Assembly (NCBI RefSeq): GCF_000373925.1
Contig: NZ_KB892746.1
Coordinates: 220,074-284,073, forward strand
Source of the DNA: Actinopolymorpha alba DSM 45243
GTDB lineage: Bacteria > Actinomycetota > Actinomycetes > Propionibacteriales > Actinopolymorphaceae
DNA length: 64,000 bases
Direction of reading: 5' to 3'
Part shown: positions 52,832 to 63,036 of the stretch, one piece after another
Layout: each line of letters begins with the position of its first letter
Position numbering within the stretch: position 1 is the stretch's first letter
Made by a program: the position numbers and the translations under genes
The notes under the pieces: generated by a model
What the model was told of the DNA's origin: nothing
The model's database searches: none
The model's input: the letters and a program-made list of their open reading frames with translations, nothing else

Positions 52832-53215
52832 ATGGCCGCCAGTCTCAGCACACACAGGTCGACGAGCCCCAAGACGCGCTCCCGGCTCCGCAGGCAGCTG
52901 CGGGTTCGTAAGAAGATCACGGGTACGCCGGAGCGTCCCCGTCTGGTCGTCACCCGGTCCGCACGCCACGTCGTCGTGCAGGTTGTCGACGACACGGTGG
53001 GCCGCACGCTGGTGTCGGCGTCTACCCTTGAGGCCGACCTGCGGACGTTCGCCGGCGACAAGTCCGCGCGCGCCCGAGAGGTCGGGTCGCGGGTCGCCGA
53101 GCGGGCGAAGGCCGCCGGCGTCTCCGCCGTGGTGTTCGACCGTGCGGGCAACCGTTACCACGGGCGCATCGCTGCGCTCGCGGACGCCGCCCGTGAAGCC
53201 GGACTCGAGTTCTGA
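52832..53215 (+). CDS. rplR: 50S ribosomal protein L18
   Basis: 127 residues: [61 protein letters not shown] 5S rRNA-binding protein. Three bases after rplF. Confidence 0.95.
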   Translation: MAASLSTHRSTSPKTRSRLRRQLRVRKKITGTPERPRLVVTRSARHVVVQVVDDTVGRTLVSASTLEADLRTFAGDKSARAREVGSRVAERAKAAGVSAVVFDRAGNRYHGRIAALADAAREAGLEF

Positions 53216-53242
53216 CGTTCGACCAGGAGAAGAGAGGTAACC

Positions 53243-53845
53243 ATGGCTGGACCCCAGCAGCGCCGCGGGAGCGGCACTGGTGACCGCCGGGACCGCCGGG
53301 ACGAGCGTCGGGGCGGCTCCGTTGCGGAGAAGACCGCCTACATCGAGCGGGTTGTGTCGATCAACCGGGTCGCGAAGGTCGTCAAGGGCGGCCGGCGCTT
53401 CAGCTTCACCGCGCTCGTGGTGGTGGGCGACGGTGACGGCACCGTAGGTGTCGGCTACGGCAAGGCCAAGGAGGTGCCCGCGGCGATCGCCAAGGGCGTC
53501 GAGGAGGCCAAGAAGCACTTCTTCAAGGTGCCGCGTATCCAGGGCACGATCCCGCACCCCGTCCAGGGGGAGAAGGCCGCGGGCGTCGTACTCCTTCGCC
53601 CCGCCTCGCCCGGTACCGGCGTGATCGCCGGCGGTCCGGTGCGTGCGGTCCTGGAGTGCGCAGGTATCCACGACGTGCTGTCCAAGTCGCTCGGTTCGTC
53701 CAACGCAATCAACATCGTCCACGCGACGGTCACCGCGCTGCGGATGCTCGAGTCGCCCGAGCGGGTGGCCGCCCGGCGTGGCCTGCCCGTCGAGGATGTC
53801 GCTCCCGCGGCGCTGCTGCGGGCGCGGGCCGAGGTGAGCGCCTGA
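53243..53845 (+). CDS. rpsE: 30S ribosomal protein S5
   Basis: 200 residues: [58 protein letters not shown]. The spectinomycin loop [11 protein letters not shown] is normal. A Gly/Arg-rich N-terminus is typical of actinobacteria. TGATG overlap with rpmD. Confidence 0.97.
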   Translation: MAGPQQRRGSGTGDRRDRRDERRGGSVAEKTAYIERVVSINRVAKVVKGGRRFSFTALVVVGDGDGTVGVGYGKAKEVPAAIAKGVEEAKKHFFKVPRIQGTIPHPVQGEKAAGVVLLRPASPGTGVIAGGPVRAVLECAGIHDVLSKSLGSSNAINIVHATVTALRMLESPERVAARRGLPVEDVAPAALLRARAEVSA

Positions 53846-54030
53846 TGGCCGGACGACTGAAGGTACGCCAGGTCCGATCCAAGATCGGCTGCAAGCAGAA
53901 CCAACGGGACACCCTCCGTTCTCTCGGGCTCAAGCGCCTGAACGACGTTGTCGTCAAGGAGGATCGTCCTGAGATCCGGGGCATGATCGCGACGGTTTCG
54001 CACCTTGTCGCGGTCGAGGAGGTCGACTGA
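53845..54030 (+). CDS. rpmD: 50S ribosomal protein L30
   Basis: 61 residues: [59 protein letters not shown] 53845 shares a base with the rpsE stop, which decides the start over upstream frames. Confidence 0.95.
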   Translation: MAGRLKVRQVRSKIGCKQNQRDTLRSLGLKRLNDVVVKEDRPEIRGMIATVSHLVAVEEVD

Positions 54031-54032
54031 CG

Positions 54033-54521
54033 ATGGCGACGCAGACCAAGGCCACGAAGGCCGAGGGCGCGGCTACCGGCACCCCGCTGCGGGTGCACCA
54101 CCTGCGCCCGGCGCCGGGTGCCAAGAAGGCGCGTACCCGCGTCGGTCGTGGTGAGGGCAGCAAGGGCAAGACCGCTGGGCGCGGTACGAAGGGCAGCAAG
54201 GCACGCAACAACGTGCCCAGCACCTTCGAGGGTGGCCAGATGCCGCTGCACATGCGGATCCCGAAGCTCAAGGGATTCAGGAACCCCTTCCGGGTTGAGT
54301 ACCAAGTGGTCAACCTTGACCGGCTTACGGAGCTCTACCCGAACGGTGGCGACGTGACCGTCCAGGACCTGGTCGCCAAGGGCGCCGTACGGCCGGGTCG
54401 TCCGGTGAAGGTTCTTGGCACCGGCGAAGCGACCGTGGCCCTGCGGGTGCAGGTACACGCGTTCTCCCAGAGCGCCACTGACAAGATCACGGCGGCCGGC
54501 GGCACAGCCTCCGCTTTGTAG
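54033..54521 (+). CDS. rplO: 50S ribosomal protein L15
   Basis: 162 residues: [65 protein letters not shown]. Normal length plus a short Ala/Thr N-terminus. Two bases after rpmD; a hairpin follows before secY. Confidence 0.96.
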   Translation: MATQTKATKAEGAATGTPLRVHHLRPAPGAKKARTRVGRGEGSKGKTAGRGTKGSKARNNVPSTFEGGQMPLHMRIPKLKGFRNPFRVEYQVVNLDRLTELYPNGGDVTVQDLVAKGAVRPGRPVKVLGTGEATVALRVQVHAFSQSATDKITAAGGTASAL

Positions 54522-54541
54522 CACGCGCGTGAGCGGCACGT

Positions 54542-54587
54542 GGGGCGCTCCGGGCATCTGGTTCGGAAGGACCGGCCCGGGCGCCCC
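54542..54587 (+). terminator. G+C-rich hairpin between rplO and secY
   Basis: GGGGCGC plus CCGGGC (54542-54555, one bulge) pairs with GCCCGG plus GCGCCCC (54575-54587): a 13-bp stem with a 19-base loop, 20 bases after the rplO stop. No U-tract. It may end or attenuate the ribosomal transcript before secY. Confidence 0.6.
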
Positions 54588-54723
54588 TTGCGCCGTCACA
54601 TGCCACAGCGGGCTGTTATTGTCCGAGGAAACTGTCAGGGGACCGGGGCCGGGTGTCGCATCGGCAGCCCGTGGGTCCACCAACCACGACGATCCGCCCT
54701 GAGGCGGAACGCAGGAGGACTGG

Positions 54724-56025
54724 GTGCTCACCGCGTTCGTCAACGCGTTCAAGACGCCGGACCTGCGGAAGAAGCTGCTCTTTACGCTCTTCATCATCGC
54801 GTTGTTCCGGGTTGGTTCGGTGTTGCCCACCCCCGGCGTCGACGCGGCGGCCGTGCGGCGCTGTCTCGATCCGGTGCTGCAGGGCGGCAGCGGCAACAGC
54901 ATCTACGGGATGCTGAATCTGTTCTCCGGTGGCGCGCTGCTGCAGCTTTCGGTCTTCGCGCTCACGATCATGCCGTACATCACGGCGAGCATCATCATCC
55001 AGCTGCTCACGGTGGTGATCCCGCGGCTGGAGGCCCTCAAGAAGGAGGGCCACGCGGGTACGCAGAAGATCACGCAGTACACCCGCTATCTCACCATCGG
55101 CCTGGCGATCCTGCAGTCCACCACGATTGTGGCGTTGGCGCGGTCCGGGCAGATGTTCCAGGGCTGCAACGAGACGATCATCCCCAACGACGGCATCCTC
55201 ACGCTGGCGACGATGGTGCTGACGATGACCGCCGGCACCGGCGTGATCATGTGGTTCGGTGAGCTGATCACCGACCGCGGAGTCGGTAACGGCATGTCCG
55301 TGCTGATCTTCGTCTCGATCGCGGCCGCGTTCCCGACCTCCCTGGAGGCGATCCGTCGCCAGCAGGGCTGGGGCACCTTCATCATCGTCCTCGCCATCGG
55401 CCTCGTGATCATGGCGGCGGTCATCTACGTCGAGCAGGCGCAGCGGCGGATCCCCGTGCAGTACGCCAAGCGGATGCTCGGGCGCCGCGCCTACGGCGGG
55501 AGCTCGACCTACATCCCGCTCAAGGTCAACCAGGCCGGCGTGATCCCGGTGATCTTCGCCTCCAGCCTGCTCTACCTCCCGGTCCTGGCGGCACAGTTCA
55601 ACCAGAACGCCGGCTGGGCGCAGTGGATCAACGCCAACATCGCCCGCGGCAGTCACCCGGTCTACATGATCGGCTTCTTCCTGCTGATCGTGGCGTTCAC
55701 GTACTTCTACGTCGGGATCACCTTCAACCCGACCGAAGTCGCGGACAACATGAAGAAGCATGGCGGTTTCATTCCGGGCATCCGGGCAGGTAAGCCAACG
55801 GAGGACTACCTCCACTACGTCCTGTCCCGGATCACCGCACCCGGCTCGCTCTACCTCGGCCTGGTGTCACTCATTCCGCTGATCGCGCTGGTGCTGATCA
55901 ACGCCAACCAGAACTTCCCCTTCGGAGGTACATCCATTCTGATCGTGGTCGGTGTGGGCCTCGACACCGTGAAGCAGATCGAAAGCCAGCTGCAGCAGCG
56001 GCACTACGAAGGGTTCCTCCGTTGA
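54724..56025 (+). CDS. secY: Preprotein translocase subunit SecY
   Basis: 433 residues with about ten membrane helices: LRKKLLFTLFIIALFRVGSV, MLNLFSGGALLQLSVFALTI, MPYITASIIIQLLTVVIPRL, GEASY-type loop QRRIPVQYAKRMLG, NQAGVIPVIFASSLLYLP, FYVGITFNPTEVADNMKKHG. It is the protein-conducting channel, working with SecE. GTG start; about 200 bases separate it from rplO, so it may have its own promoter. The stop overlaps adk. Confidence 0.97.
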   Translation: MLTAFVNAFKTPDLRKKLLFTLFIIALFRVGSVLPTPGVDAAAVRRCLDPVLQGGSGNSIYGMLNLFSGGALLQLSVFALTIMPYITASIIIQLLTVVIPRLEALKKEGHAGTQKITQYTRYLTIGLAILQSTTIVALARSGQMFQGCNETIIPNDGILTLATMVLTMTAGTGVIMWFGELITDRGVGNGMSVLIFVSIAAAFPTSLEAIRRQQGWGTFIIVLAIGLVIMAAVIYVEQAQRRIPVQYAKRMLGRRAYGGSSTYIPLKVNQAGVIPVIFASSLLYLPVLAAQFNQNAGWAQWINANIARGSHPVYMIGFFLLIVAFTYFYVGITFNPTEVADNMKKHGGFIPGIRAGKPTEDYLHYVLSRITAPGSLYLGLVSLIPLIALVLINANQNFPFGGTSILIVVGVGLDTVKQIESQLQQRHYEGFLR

Positions 56026-56588
56026 TGCGACTGCTCATCATGGGGCCGCCCGGCGCGGGGAAGGGCACCCAGGCGAAGGAGATCGCGAGACGTCTGCAGA
56101 TCCCGGCGATCTCGACCGGCGAGATCCTACGGGCGAACGTCGAGGCCCGTACGCTGCTCGGTCGTGAGGCGTCGCGCTATCTCGACGCCGGCGAGCTCGT
56201 CCCTGATGAAGTCATCAACGGAATGGTCCGGGCGCGACTCGACGAGTCGGACTCCGCCGGAGGATTCCTGCTCGACGGGTATCCCCGCACGCTGGCTCAG
56301 GTCGATCAGCTCGACAAGATCCTCGCCGACAAGGGCGTCTCGCTTGACCGGGTGCTCGTCCTCACCGTCGAACAGGACGAGCTGGTGTCGCGTCTCCTCG
56401 GGCGGGCTGAGCAGGACGGCCGCAGTGACGACAGCGAGGACGTCATCCGGCGCCGGCTCGAGGTCTACCGCGAGCAGACCGAGCCGCTGCTCGACGTCTA
56501 CGCCCAGCGGGGACTCCTCGTCATCGTCAACGGCATGGGCGACATCAACGACGTGACCGACCGCGTCGTCGCGGCCCTCGAGGGCTAG
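56025..56588 (+). CDS. adk: Adenylate kinase (short lid)
   Basis: 187 residues. P-loop GPPGAGKGTQ (residues 7-16), NMP-binding ISTGEILR, DGYPRTLAQ and lid-side RAEQDGRSDDSEDVIRRRLE; the zinc-type lid insertion is absent, as in actinobacteria. It makes two ADP from ATP and AMP. ATG 56025 overlaps the secY TGA; TTG 56022 would add one residue. Confidence 0.96.
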   Translation: MRLLIMGPPGAGKGTQAKEIARRLQIPAISTGEILRANVEARTLLGREASRYLDAGELVPDEVINGMVRARLDESDSAGGFLLDGYPRTLAQVDQLDKILADKGVSLDRVLVLTVEQDELVSRLLGRAEQDGRSDDSEDVIRRRLEVYREQTEPLLDVYAQRGLLVIVNGMGDINDVTDRVVAALEG

Positions 56589-56619
56589 CGTCCTCAGGTG
56601 TCAGGACGATTGGGGCAAG

Positions 56620-57450
56620 TTGTTCCAGGACCGCAGGATCCACCTGAAGAAGCCCAACGAGATCGCGCTGATGAGGGCGGCTGGGCTGGTCGTCGGGCGC
56701 ACGCTCGAAGTGTTGCGGGCCGCTGTGAAGCCCGGCGTCACGACCGCCGACCTCGACGCACTGGCCGAGGAGCACATCAGGGCGAGCGGTGCCACGCCGT
56801 CGTTCAAGGGCTACCACGGCTATCCGGCGTCCATCTGTACGTCGGTCAACGACGAGGTGGTCCACGCCATCCCGTCCCCTGATCGCACGCTGCGCGAGGG
56901 CGACCTCGTCTCGATCGACTGCGGCGCGATCGTGGACGGCTGGCATGGCGATGCCGCGATCACCGTGGCCGTCGGTGAGGTGACCCCAGACCTGCAGGAG
57001 CTCACCCGCACCTGCGAGGAGGCCATGTGGCGTGGGATCGCCGCGATGCGCCGGGATGGCCGATTGAGCGATGTGTCGGCGGCGGTCGAGACCTATGTCC
57101 GTGGCCGTGGCGACTACGGCATCGTCGAGGACTACGTGGGGCACGGCATCGGGACGCAGATGCACCAGCCGCCCAATGTTCCCAACGTCGGACGGCCGGG
57201 CAAGGGCCCGCGGCTCGTGCCGGGCCTCGCGATCGCGATCGAGCCGATGATCACCCTGGGCTCCAACCAGACCGACGTTCTCGACGACGACTGGACCGTC
57301 GTGACGCGAGATGGTGCGTACGCCGCACATGTGGAGCACACGGTCGCTCTGACAGACAAGGGGCCGTGGGTGCTCACCGCTCTGGACGGTGGCGCGGCCA
57401 AGCTCGCCGAGCTGGGCGTGCCTGCCGGCAGTCTCGCGGAGTCGAAGTAG
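56620..57450 (+). CDS. map: Methionine aminopeptidase, type I
   Basis: 276 residues. Metal ligands: Asp in DCGAIVDGWHGDAA (two), His in GHGIGTQMHQPPN, Glu in IAIEPMI and Glu in HVEHTVAL. It removes the initiator Met. TTG 56620 is chosen because LFQDRRIHLKKPNEIALMRA matches the family start and GGGG lies just upstream; no ATG or GTG fits in this frame. The spacing after adk is 31 bases. Confidence 0.92.
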   Translation: MFQDRRIHLKKPNEIALMRAAGLVVGRTLEVLRAAVKPGVTTADLDALAEEHIRASGATPSFKGYHGYPASICTSVNDEVVHAIPSPDRTLREGDLVSIDCGAIVDGWHGDAAITVAVGEVTPDLQELTRTCEEAMWRGIAAMRRDGRLSDVSAAVETYVRGRGDYGIVEDYVGHGIGTQMHQPPNVPNVGRPGKGPRLVPGLAIAIEPMITLGSNQTDVLDDDWTVVTRDGAYAAHVEHTVALTDKGPWVLTALDGGAAKLAELGVPAGSLAESK

Positions 57451-57514
57451 GGACATCCCTCGGAAGGTTTCGGGGGCGTCCCGGATACACAATGGGGGTT
57501 GGTCGAGGCAGACT

Positions 57515-57967
57515 ATGACCGTGCCGTACGGACCGGAAATGCGCGCCTCTGACAACGACCGGGAGAAGATCGCCTCCCGCCTCCGTGATGCGCACGCGGA
57601 GGGCAGGCTCTCCATCGACGAGTTCCAGGATCGCCTGGACGTGCTCTACAAGGCGAACACCTACGGCGAACTCGAGCCCCTCGTGCGTGACATCCCCGTC
57701 ACCCGCACGCCTAACAAGGCGCCAGCCGCCCCGCAGAGCGCACCTGCTCAGGCGCCGGCCACGCCCCAGAAGCGCACGGGCGGCGACAGGGCGATGGCGG
57801 TCCTGTGGACCATCTGGGCCTGCGCGGTGAGTGTCAACCTGGTCGTGTGGGTTATGACCTCCGCCACGAACGGCAAGCTCGAGTACTTCTGGCCGATTTG
57901 GGTGGCCGGTCCCTGGGGGGCGATCCTCCTGTCGATCACCGTGATGCGTCGGCAGTTCCGCGACTGA
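57515..57967 (+). CDS. DUF1707 (SHOCT-like) domain membrane protein
   Basis: 150 residues. An N-terminal DUF1707 domain (MRASDNDREKIASRLRDAHA, EGRLSIDEFQDRLDVLYKAN, TYGELEPLVRDIP) is followed by an Ala/Pro linker and two hydrophobic segments (VLWTIWACAVSVNLVVWVM, IWVAGPWGAILLSITVM). The domain is common in actinobacterial membrane proteins; its function is unknown to me. ATG 57515 is chosen because the domain begins soon after. It interrupts the usual map-infA order. Confidence 0.82.
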   Translation: MTVPYGPEMRASDNDREKIASRLRDAHAEGRLSIDEFQDRLDVLYKANTYGELEPLVRDIPVTRTPNKAPAAPQSAPAQAPATPQKRTGGDRAMAVLWTIWACAVSVNLVVWVMTSATNGKLEYFWPIWVAGPWGAILLSITVMRRQFRD

Positions 57968-58214
57968 GCGACGCGATCCTCGCCGGGAGCCCGCACGCCG
58001 GGCCAGGGGAGCCCGATTCAGGCGGGCTTGGGCGAGGTCCGGTATGCCTTCACACCGATTTCGCATCTTGACGTGGGGTGACGTAGACTTCGACGTCGGT
58101 CTTTGCTCTGCCCAGCGGCGTCCTGCCATGCGTAGGGCAGGGCTTCCGTGTGCGGGATGCCGCCGACATAGGCTCCCGTGAGGTATCAAACAAGCCAGGC
58201 GAAGTGCGGAGGAC

Positions 58215-58436
58215 ATGCCGAAAAAGGAAGGTGTCATCGAGATCGAGGGCACGGTGGTCGAGGCGCTCCCCAACGCGATGTTCCGCGTGGAGCTCCAGAA
58301 CGGCCACAAGGTCCTCGCGCACATCAGTGGCAAGATGCGGCAGCACTACATCCGGATTCTTCCCGAAGACCGTGTGGTTGTGGAGTTGTCGCCGTACGAC
58401 CTGAGCCGTGGGCGGATCGTCTACCGCTACCGCTAA
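58215..58436 (+). CDS. infA: Translation initiation factor IF-1
   Basis: 73 residues with one S1-like OB fold: [60 protein letters not shown]. It binds the 30S A site. The 247-base gap upstream should hold the promoter, but no box pair has good spacing. Confidence 0.97.
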   Translation: MPKKEGVIEIEGTVVEALPNAMFRVELQNGHKVLAHISGKMRQHYIRILPEDRVVVELSPYDLSRGRIVYRYR

Positions 58437-58541
58437 GCCGAGTCGCGGGGCGCCCCGTCCCGTGCATCCCCGAAAACACCACGCGGGGCCGAGCCCGTCG
58501 ATTCGGCGGATGGGAGCCCCGGTCCGGCACCGGAGAAAGCC

Positions 58542-58655
58542 ATGAAGGTCCAGCCCAGCGTCAAGAAGATTTGCGACAAGTGCAAAGTGATCCGGCGTCA
58601 CGGTCGGGTCATGGTGATCTGCGAGAACCCGCGCCACAAGCAGCGCCAGGGCTAG
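58542..58655 (+). CDS. rpmJ: 50S ribosomal protein L36
   Basis: 37 residues: [20 protein letters not shown], then [17 protein letters not shown]. Zinc ligands are Cys11, Cys14, Cys27 and His32, so this is the zinc form. Ribosome site GGAGAAAG lies before ATG 58542. Usual place between infA and rpsM. Confidence 0.96.
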   Translation: MKVQPSVKKICDKCKVIRRHGRVMVICENPRHKQRQG

Positions 58656-58714
58656 TCGCCCAGGAGTGGCCGGGGCCGGAGAGATCACCGACCCCACAAG
58701 AACGCGACCGCTCG

Positions 58715-58799
58715 CCAGCGCACCCGCGCTGGTGTCGCCCCCGGTCGGAGGCCGGGGCCCTGTCGGGTCCGTGGGTCCTCAGGACCCACGATCCAGGGC
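58715..58799 (+). promoter_or_regulatory. Structured leader before rpsM
   Basis: Hairpins follow one another: CCAGCGC-ACCC-GCGCTGG (58715-58732), then an outer GCCCTG/CAGGGC pair (58757-58762 with 58794-58799) around GTGGGTCC-TCA-GGACCCAC (58771-58789). It lies in the 201-base rpmJ-rpsM gap. S4, encoded downstream, regulates this operon at the RNA in E. coli; this element could be a counterpart. Confidence 0.5.
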
Positions 58800-58856
58800 A
58801 GACAGGGACGCGGCGCGTGCGCAGACCTCCGCGAACCGAAAGGACAACTGCCCCAG

Positions 58857-59237
58857 ATGGCACGTCTCGTCGGCGTTGACCTCCCGCGCGACAAGCGCAT
58901 CGAGGTAGCGCTCACCTACATCTTCGGTATCGGGCGTACCCGCGCCCTTGAGACGCTGGACGCGACCGGGGTTAACCCCGATCTTCGCGTCCACGAGCTC
59001 GGTGACGAGGAGATCGTCAAGCTCCGCGACTGGATCGACGCCAACTACCGGGTCGAGGGTGACCTCCGCCGTGAGGTCGCGGCCGACATCCGGCGCAAGA
59101 TCGAGATCGGTTGCTACGAGGGCCTGCGGCACCGTCGCGGTCTTCCTGTCCGTGGTCAGCGCACCCGGACCAACGCTCGCACCCGTAAGGGTCCGAAGAA
59201 GACCGTGGCCGGCAAGAAGAAGCCGGGCAAGAAGTAA
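58857..59237 (+). CDS. rpsM: 30S ribosomal protein S13
   Basis: 126 residues: [75 protein letters not shown]. It contacts tRNA and the 50S bridge. First ribosomal gene of the alpha operon. Confidence 0.97.
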   Translation: MARLVGVDLPRDKRIEVALTYIFGIGRTRALETLDATGVNPDLRVHELGDEEIVKLRDWIDANYRVEGDLRREVAADIRRKIEIGCYEGLRHRRGLPVRGQRTRTNARTRKGPKKTVAGKKKPGKK

Positions 59238-59319
59238 ACCCGGCGCCCGCACGGCCCCTATTACGTAACCCAGCCGGGAACCCTCGTTCCCGCCTCGATC
59301 TCAGGAGTTCGCTAACCCA

Positions 59320-59724
59320 ATGCCTCCCAAGAGCAGGACCGCGGGCGCCAAGAAGGTGCGCCGCAAGGAAAAGAAGAACATCGCCTTCGGGCACGCGCAC
59401 GTCAAGAGCACGTTCAACAACACGATCGTGACGATCACGGACCCGACCGGTGCGGTGATCGCGTGGGCCAGCTCCGGCACGGTCGGCTTCAAGGGTTCCC
59501 GGAAGTCGACGCCGTTCGCCGCGCAGATGTGCGCCGAAGCGGCCGCTCGCCGGGCGATGGAGCACGGCATGAAGAAGGTCGACGTCTTCGTCCGTGGCCC
59601 GGGTTCGGGCCGCGAGACCGCGATCCGCTCCCTCACGGCCACCGGCCTCGAGGTGGGCACGATCCAGGACGTCACCCCTGTGCCCCACAACGGCTGCCGC
59701 CCGCCGAAGCGGCGCCGGGTCTGA
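59320..59724 (+). CDS. rpsK: 30S ribosomal protein S11
   Basis: 134 residues: [77 protein letters not shown]. Normal length. Confidence 0.97.
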   Translation: MPPKSRTAGAKKVRRKEKKNIAFGHAHVKSTFNNTIVTITDPTGAVIAWASSGTVGFKGSRKSTPFAAQMCAEAAARRAMEHGMKKVDVFVRGPGSGRETAIRSLTATGLEVGTIQDVTPVPHNGCRPPKRRRV

Positions 59725-59760
59725 CCCGACCAGCGCGTCAAAGAAGGAGTACGACCAGAC

Positions 59761-60369
59761 ATGGCCCGTTACACCGGTCCTATGACCAAGAAGTCGCGCC
59801 GACTCGGGACTGACCTCGTCGGCGGCGACAAGGCGTTCGAGCGCCGCCCGTACCCGCCCGGCCAGCACGGCCGGGGGCGCCCGAAGGAGAGCGAGTACCT
59901 CCTCCAGCTTCGGGAGAAGCAGAAGGCGCGTCTTTCGTACGGCGTTCTCGAGAAGCAGTTCAGCCGCTACTACCAGGAGGCCCACCGGCGTCCCGGCAAG
60001 ACCGGTGACAACCTGCTGCGGTTGCTCGAATGCCGGCTCGACAACGTGATCTACCGGTCGGGCATCGCCCGCACCCGACGGCACGCGCGCCAGCTCGTCG
60101 TCCACGGCCACTTCCTCGTCAACGGCAGGAAGGTCAACGTCCCGAGCTACCAGGTGAGCGCCCACGACGTCATCGACCTGCGGCAGAAGTCGCGTGAGAT
60201 GACGCCGTTCCTCATCGCTCGGGAAACCCACGGCGAGCGGCCGGTTCCGGCCTGGATGGAGATCCTTCCGGGCAGCCTGCGCGTGCTCATCCACCAGCTC
60301 CCGGTTCGGCAGCAGATTGACATTCCGGTCCAGGAGCAGCTGATCGTCGAGTACTACTCGAAGGTCTGA
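59761..60369 (+). CDS. rpsD: 30S ribosomal protein S4
   Basis: 202 residues, zinc-free form: [41 protein letters not shown]4 domain [40 protein letters not shown]. An assembly protein and likely regulator of its operon. Its place in the alpha operon is normal for actinobacteria. Confidence 0.97.
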   Translation: MARYTGPMTKKSRRLGTDLVGGDKAFERRPYPPGQHGRGRPKESEYLLQLREKQKARLSYGVLEKQFSRYYQEAHRRPGKTGDNLLRLLECRLDNVIYRSGIARTRRHARQLVVHGHFLVNGRKVNVPSYQVSAHDVIDLRQKSREMTPFLIARETHGERPVPAWMEILPGSLRVLIHQLPVRQQIDIPVQEQLIVEYYSKV

Positions 60370-60466
60370 GACATCCCCCGGGGTGGTCCCGGGGGTACGC
60401 GGAGTTGGCCCTCCGCGAAGTTCGCGACCGTCATATGGCGGGCGGCGCGGAAAGGAAAGAAACACC

Positions 60467-61480
60467 ATGCTCATCGCTCAACGTCCCACCCTCGCAGAGG
60501 AAGTTGTCGACGAGTTCCGCTCGCGCTTCGTGCTCGAGCCGCTCGAGCCGGGATTCGGCTACACGCTGGGCAACTCCCTCCGGCGTACCCTCCTCTCGTC
60601 GATCCCGGGCGCGGCTGTCACCAGCGTCAAGATCGACGGGGTGCTGCACGAGTTCTCCACGATCCCGGGTGTCAAGGAAGATGTCACCGAGGTCGTGCTG
60701 AACCTCAAGGAGCTCGTCGTCTCCAGCGAGCACGACGAGCCCGTGACCATGTACCTCCGCAAGCAGGGACCGGGTGAGGTCACGGCCGCCGACATCGCGC
60801 CGCCGGCCGGCGTGGAGGTGCACAACCCCAACCTCGCCATCGCCACGCTCAACAGCAAGGGCAAGCTCGAGATGGAGCTGGTCGTCGAGCGTGGTCGTGG
60901 CTACGTCTCCGCGGTGCAGAACAAGCGTGCGGACGCCGAGATCGGCCGGATCCCGGTCGACTCGATCTACTCGCCGGTGCTCAAGGTCACCTACAAGGTC
61001 GAGGCGACCCGAGTTGAGCAGCGGACCGACTTCGACCGGCTCATCGTCGACGTCGAGACCAAGCCGAGCATGCGGCCGCGGGACGCGGTCGCGAGCGCCG
61101 GCAAGACGCTCGTGGAGCTCTTCGGTCTGGCCCGCGAGCTCAACGTCGACGCGGAGGGCATCGACATCGGCCCGTCGCCGGTCGACGCTCAGCTGGCCGC
61201 GGACCTGGCCCTGCCGGTCGAGGACCTCAACCTCACGGTCCGGTCGTACAACTGCCTCAAGCGGGAGGGCATCCACACGGTGGGTGAGCTCATCTCCCGC
61301 AGCGAGCAGGACCTGCTCGACATCCGCAACTTCGGCGCCAAGTCGATCGACGAGGTGAAGCAGAAGCTCGCCGGCATGGGGCTCGCGCTCAAGGACAGCG
61401 CGCCTGGGTTCGACCCGAGCGCCGCGGTCGACTCCTTCGACGAAGAGGACGAGAGCTTCGCGGAGACCGAGCAGTACTAA
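60467..61480 (+). CDS. rpoA: RNA polymerase alpha subunit
   Basis: 337 residues: [20 protein letters not shown], dimerisation motif [20 protein letters not shown], linker, and C-terminal domain [40 protein letters not shown]. The acidic tail ([14 protein letters not shown]) is typical. ATG 60467 follows AAAGGAAAG; upstream in-frame codons lack similarity. Confidence 0.97.
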   Translation: MLIAQRPTLAEEVVDEFRSRFVLEPLEPGFGYTLGNSLRRTLLSSIPGAAVTSVKIDGVLHEFSTIPGVKEDVTEVVLNLKELVVSSEHDEPVTMYLRKQGPGEVTAADIAPPAGVEVHNPNLAIATLNSKGKLEMELVVERGRGYVSAVQNKRADAEIGRIPVDSIYSPVLKVTYKVEATRVEQRTDFDRLIVDVETKPSMRPRDAVASAGKTLVELFGLARELNVDAEGIDIGPSPVDAQLAADLALPVEDLNLTVRSYNCLKREGIHTVGELISRSEQDLLDIRNFGAKSIDEVKQKLAGMGLALKDSAPGFDPSAAVDSFDEEDESFAETEQY

Positions 61481-61579
61481 CCCTCAACACAGTCCGCAAC
61501 AACCGCCCCAACCGGTACCTCACACGGCCGGACTGATACCGGTACCTCATACGGCCGGTGCAGGAAGGAGAACTGCCTG

Positions 61580-62110
61580 ATGCCCAGGCCACCCAAGGGA
61601 CCACGCCTCGGCGGAAGCCCAGCGCACGAGCGCCTGATGCTCGCCAACCTCGCCACCTCGTTGTTCCGCCACGGGCGGATCACGACGACGGAGACGAAGG
61701 CCCGGCGGCTGCGCCCGTACGCCGAGCGACTCATCACCAAGGCCAAGCGTGGTGACCTGCACGCGCGCCGCCAGGTGCACTCCGTGATCCGCGACAAGGA
61801 CATCGTCCACACGCTGTTCGCGGAGATCGGGCCGCTGTACGCCACTCGGCCCGGCGGCTACACCCGCATCACGAAGGTCGGCCCGCGCAAGGGTGACAAC
61901 GCGCCGATGGCGGTGATCGAGCTGGTCGAGGCGATGCCCGCTGCTGTGGCGTCGGCGGCACCAGCCGCCGCGGCTGAGACGAAGCCGGCGGAGGCTGAGG
62001 CGGCCGAAGCGACCGAAGCTCCGGCGGAGAAGGTCGAGGCCGAGGCGAGCGCCGACGAGAAGGCGGCCGACGCTGAGGCAGCCGGCGACGACAAGGACGG
62101 TAAGTCCTGA
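61580..62110 (+). CDS. rplQ: 50S ribosomal protein L17
   Basis: 176 residues. The core of about 118 residues is normal ([60 protein letters not shown]). A tail of about 55 residues rich in Ala and Glu ([20 protein letters not shown]) is probably disordered. Confidence 0.95.
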   Translation: MPRPPKGPRLGGSPAHERLMLANLATSLFRHGRITTTETKARRLRPYAERLITKAKRGDLHARRQVHSVIRDKDIVHTLFAEIGPLYATRPGGYTRITKVGPRKGDNAPMAVIELVEAMPAAVASAAPAAAAETKPAEAEAAEATEAPAEKVEAEASADEKAADAEAAGDDKDGKS

Positions 62111-62132
62111 CGGCCGCTGGCCCGCGTACGCA

Positions 62133-62173
62133 AGAGCCCGCTGAGCCTTCCTTCGGGGAGGGCAGCGGGCTCT
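62133..62173 (+). terminator. Terminator after rplQ
   Basis: Outer stem AGAGCCCGCTG (62133-62143) with CAGCGGGCTCT (62163-62173), 11 bp perfect, and an inner CCTTCC/GGGAGG stem with TTCG loop. It ends 20 bases before truA, so truA must be read through or start from a promoter nearby. Confidence 0.8.
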
Positions 62174-62193
62174 CGCGCACCCAGGAGGTTCCG

Positions 62194-63036
62194 ATGGTGC
62201 GCCTCCGGCTGGACCTGGCGTACGACGGCACGGACTTCGCGGGGTGGGCGACCCAGCCCGGGCTCCGTACCGTCCAGGGCGTCCTCGAGGAGGCTCTGGT
62301 CCAGGTCCTGCGGCTTTCCGAGCGGGTCGCGATCACCTGCGCCGGGCGTACCGACTCCGGCGTCCACGCCCGGGGACAGGTCTGCCACGTCGACGTTCCC
62401 GAACGGGCGTACGCCGAGGTGCCGGGCCGGAGCAGCCGGCCGCCCGCCGACGCGCTCACCCGCCGGCTGGCGGGAGCGCTGCCACCTGACGTACGCGTCC
62501 GGCAGGTGCGGTTGGCGCCGGACGGGTTCGACGCGAGGTTCTCGGCCAGCTGGCGGCGGTACGCCTACCGCGTGTGCGACGACCTGGCGGCCGCGGACCC
62601 CCTCCGCCGCTGGGAGGTGCTCAACTATCCGCGGCCGCTGGATCTCGCGGCGGTGAACGCCGCGGCGCAGCGGCTGCTGGGGGAGTGGGACTTCGCCGCG
62701 TTCTGCCGCCGGCGCGAAGGAGCCACGACGATCCGGACCCTGATGGAACTCCACTGGGACCGCGACGGCTCAGGAGTTGCGGTGGGCCGGGTGGTGGCCG
62801 ATGCGTTCTGCCACTCGATGGTGCGGGCGCTCGTCGGCGCGCTGCTGCTGGTCGGCGAGGGCAAGCGTCCGGTCGAGTGGCCCGCGCGGGTGCTGGCGGG
62901 GAAGGAACGTGATTCGGCGGTCAACGTCGTACCCCCGCACGGTCTGACACTGGAGGAGGTCGGCTATCCGTCCGACAGCGAGCTCGCGGCTCGCGCGGAG
63001 GTGGCCCGGCGGATGAGGACTCTCGAGGATGGCTGA
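62194..63036 (+). CDS. truA: tRNA pseudouridine(38-40) synthase TruA
   Basis: 280 residues. Catalytic Asp54 in [14 protein letters not shown]; other blocks [42 protein letters not shown] and [20 protein letters not shown]. It modifies the tRNA anticodon stem. ATG 62194 has AGGAGG upstream. Its end overlaps the methyltransferase by eight bases. Confidence 0.95.
   Translation: MVRLRLDLAYDGTDFAGWATQPGLRTVQGVLEEALVQVLRLSERVAITCAGRTDSGVHARGQVCHVDVPERAYAEVPGRSSRPPADALTRRLAGALPPDVRVRQVRLAPDGFDARFSASWRRYAYRVCDDLAAADPLRRWEVLNYPRPLDLAAVNAAAQRLLGEWDFAAFCRRREGATTIRTLMELHWDRDGSGVAVGRVVADAFCHSMVRALVGALLLVGEGKRPVEWPARVLAGKERDSAVNVVPPHGLTLEEVGYPSDSELAARAEVARRMRTLEDG

Noticed and set aside
56580..56640. Frameshift at the start of map because a GTG lies in another frame
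   Set aside because: The TTG at 56620 gives a family-like N-terminus in the right frame; no frameshift is needed.
58060..58095. TTGACG and TAGACT as an infA promoter
   Set aside because: Only ten bases separate them, too few for a sigma-70-type promoter.
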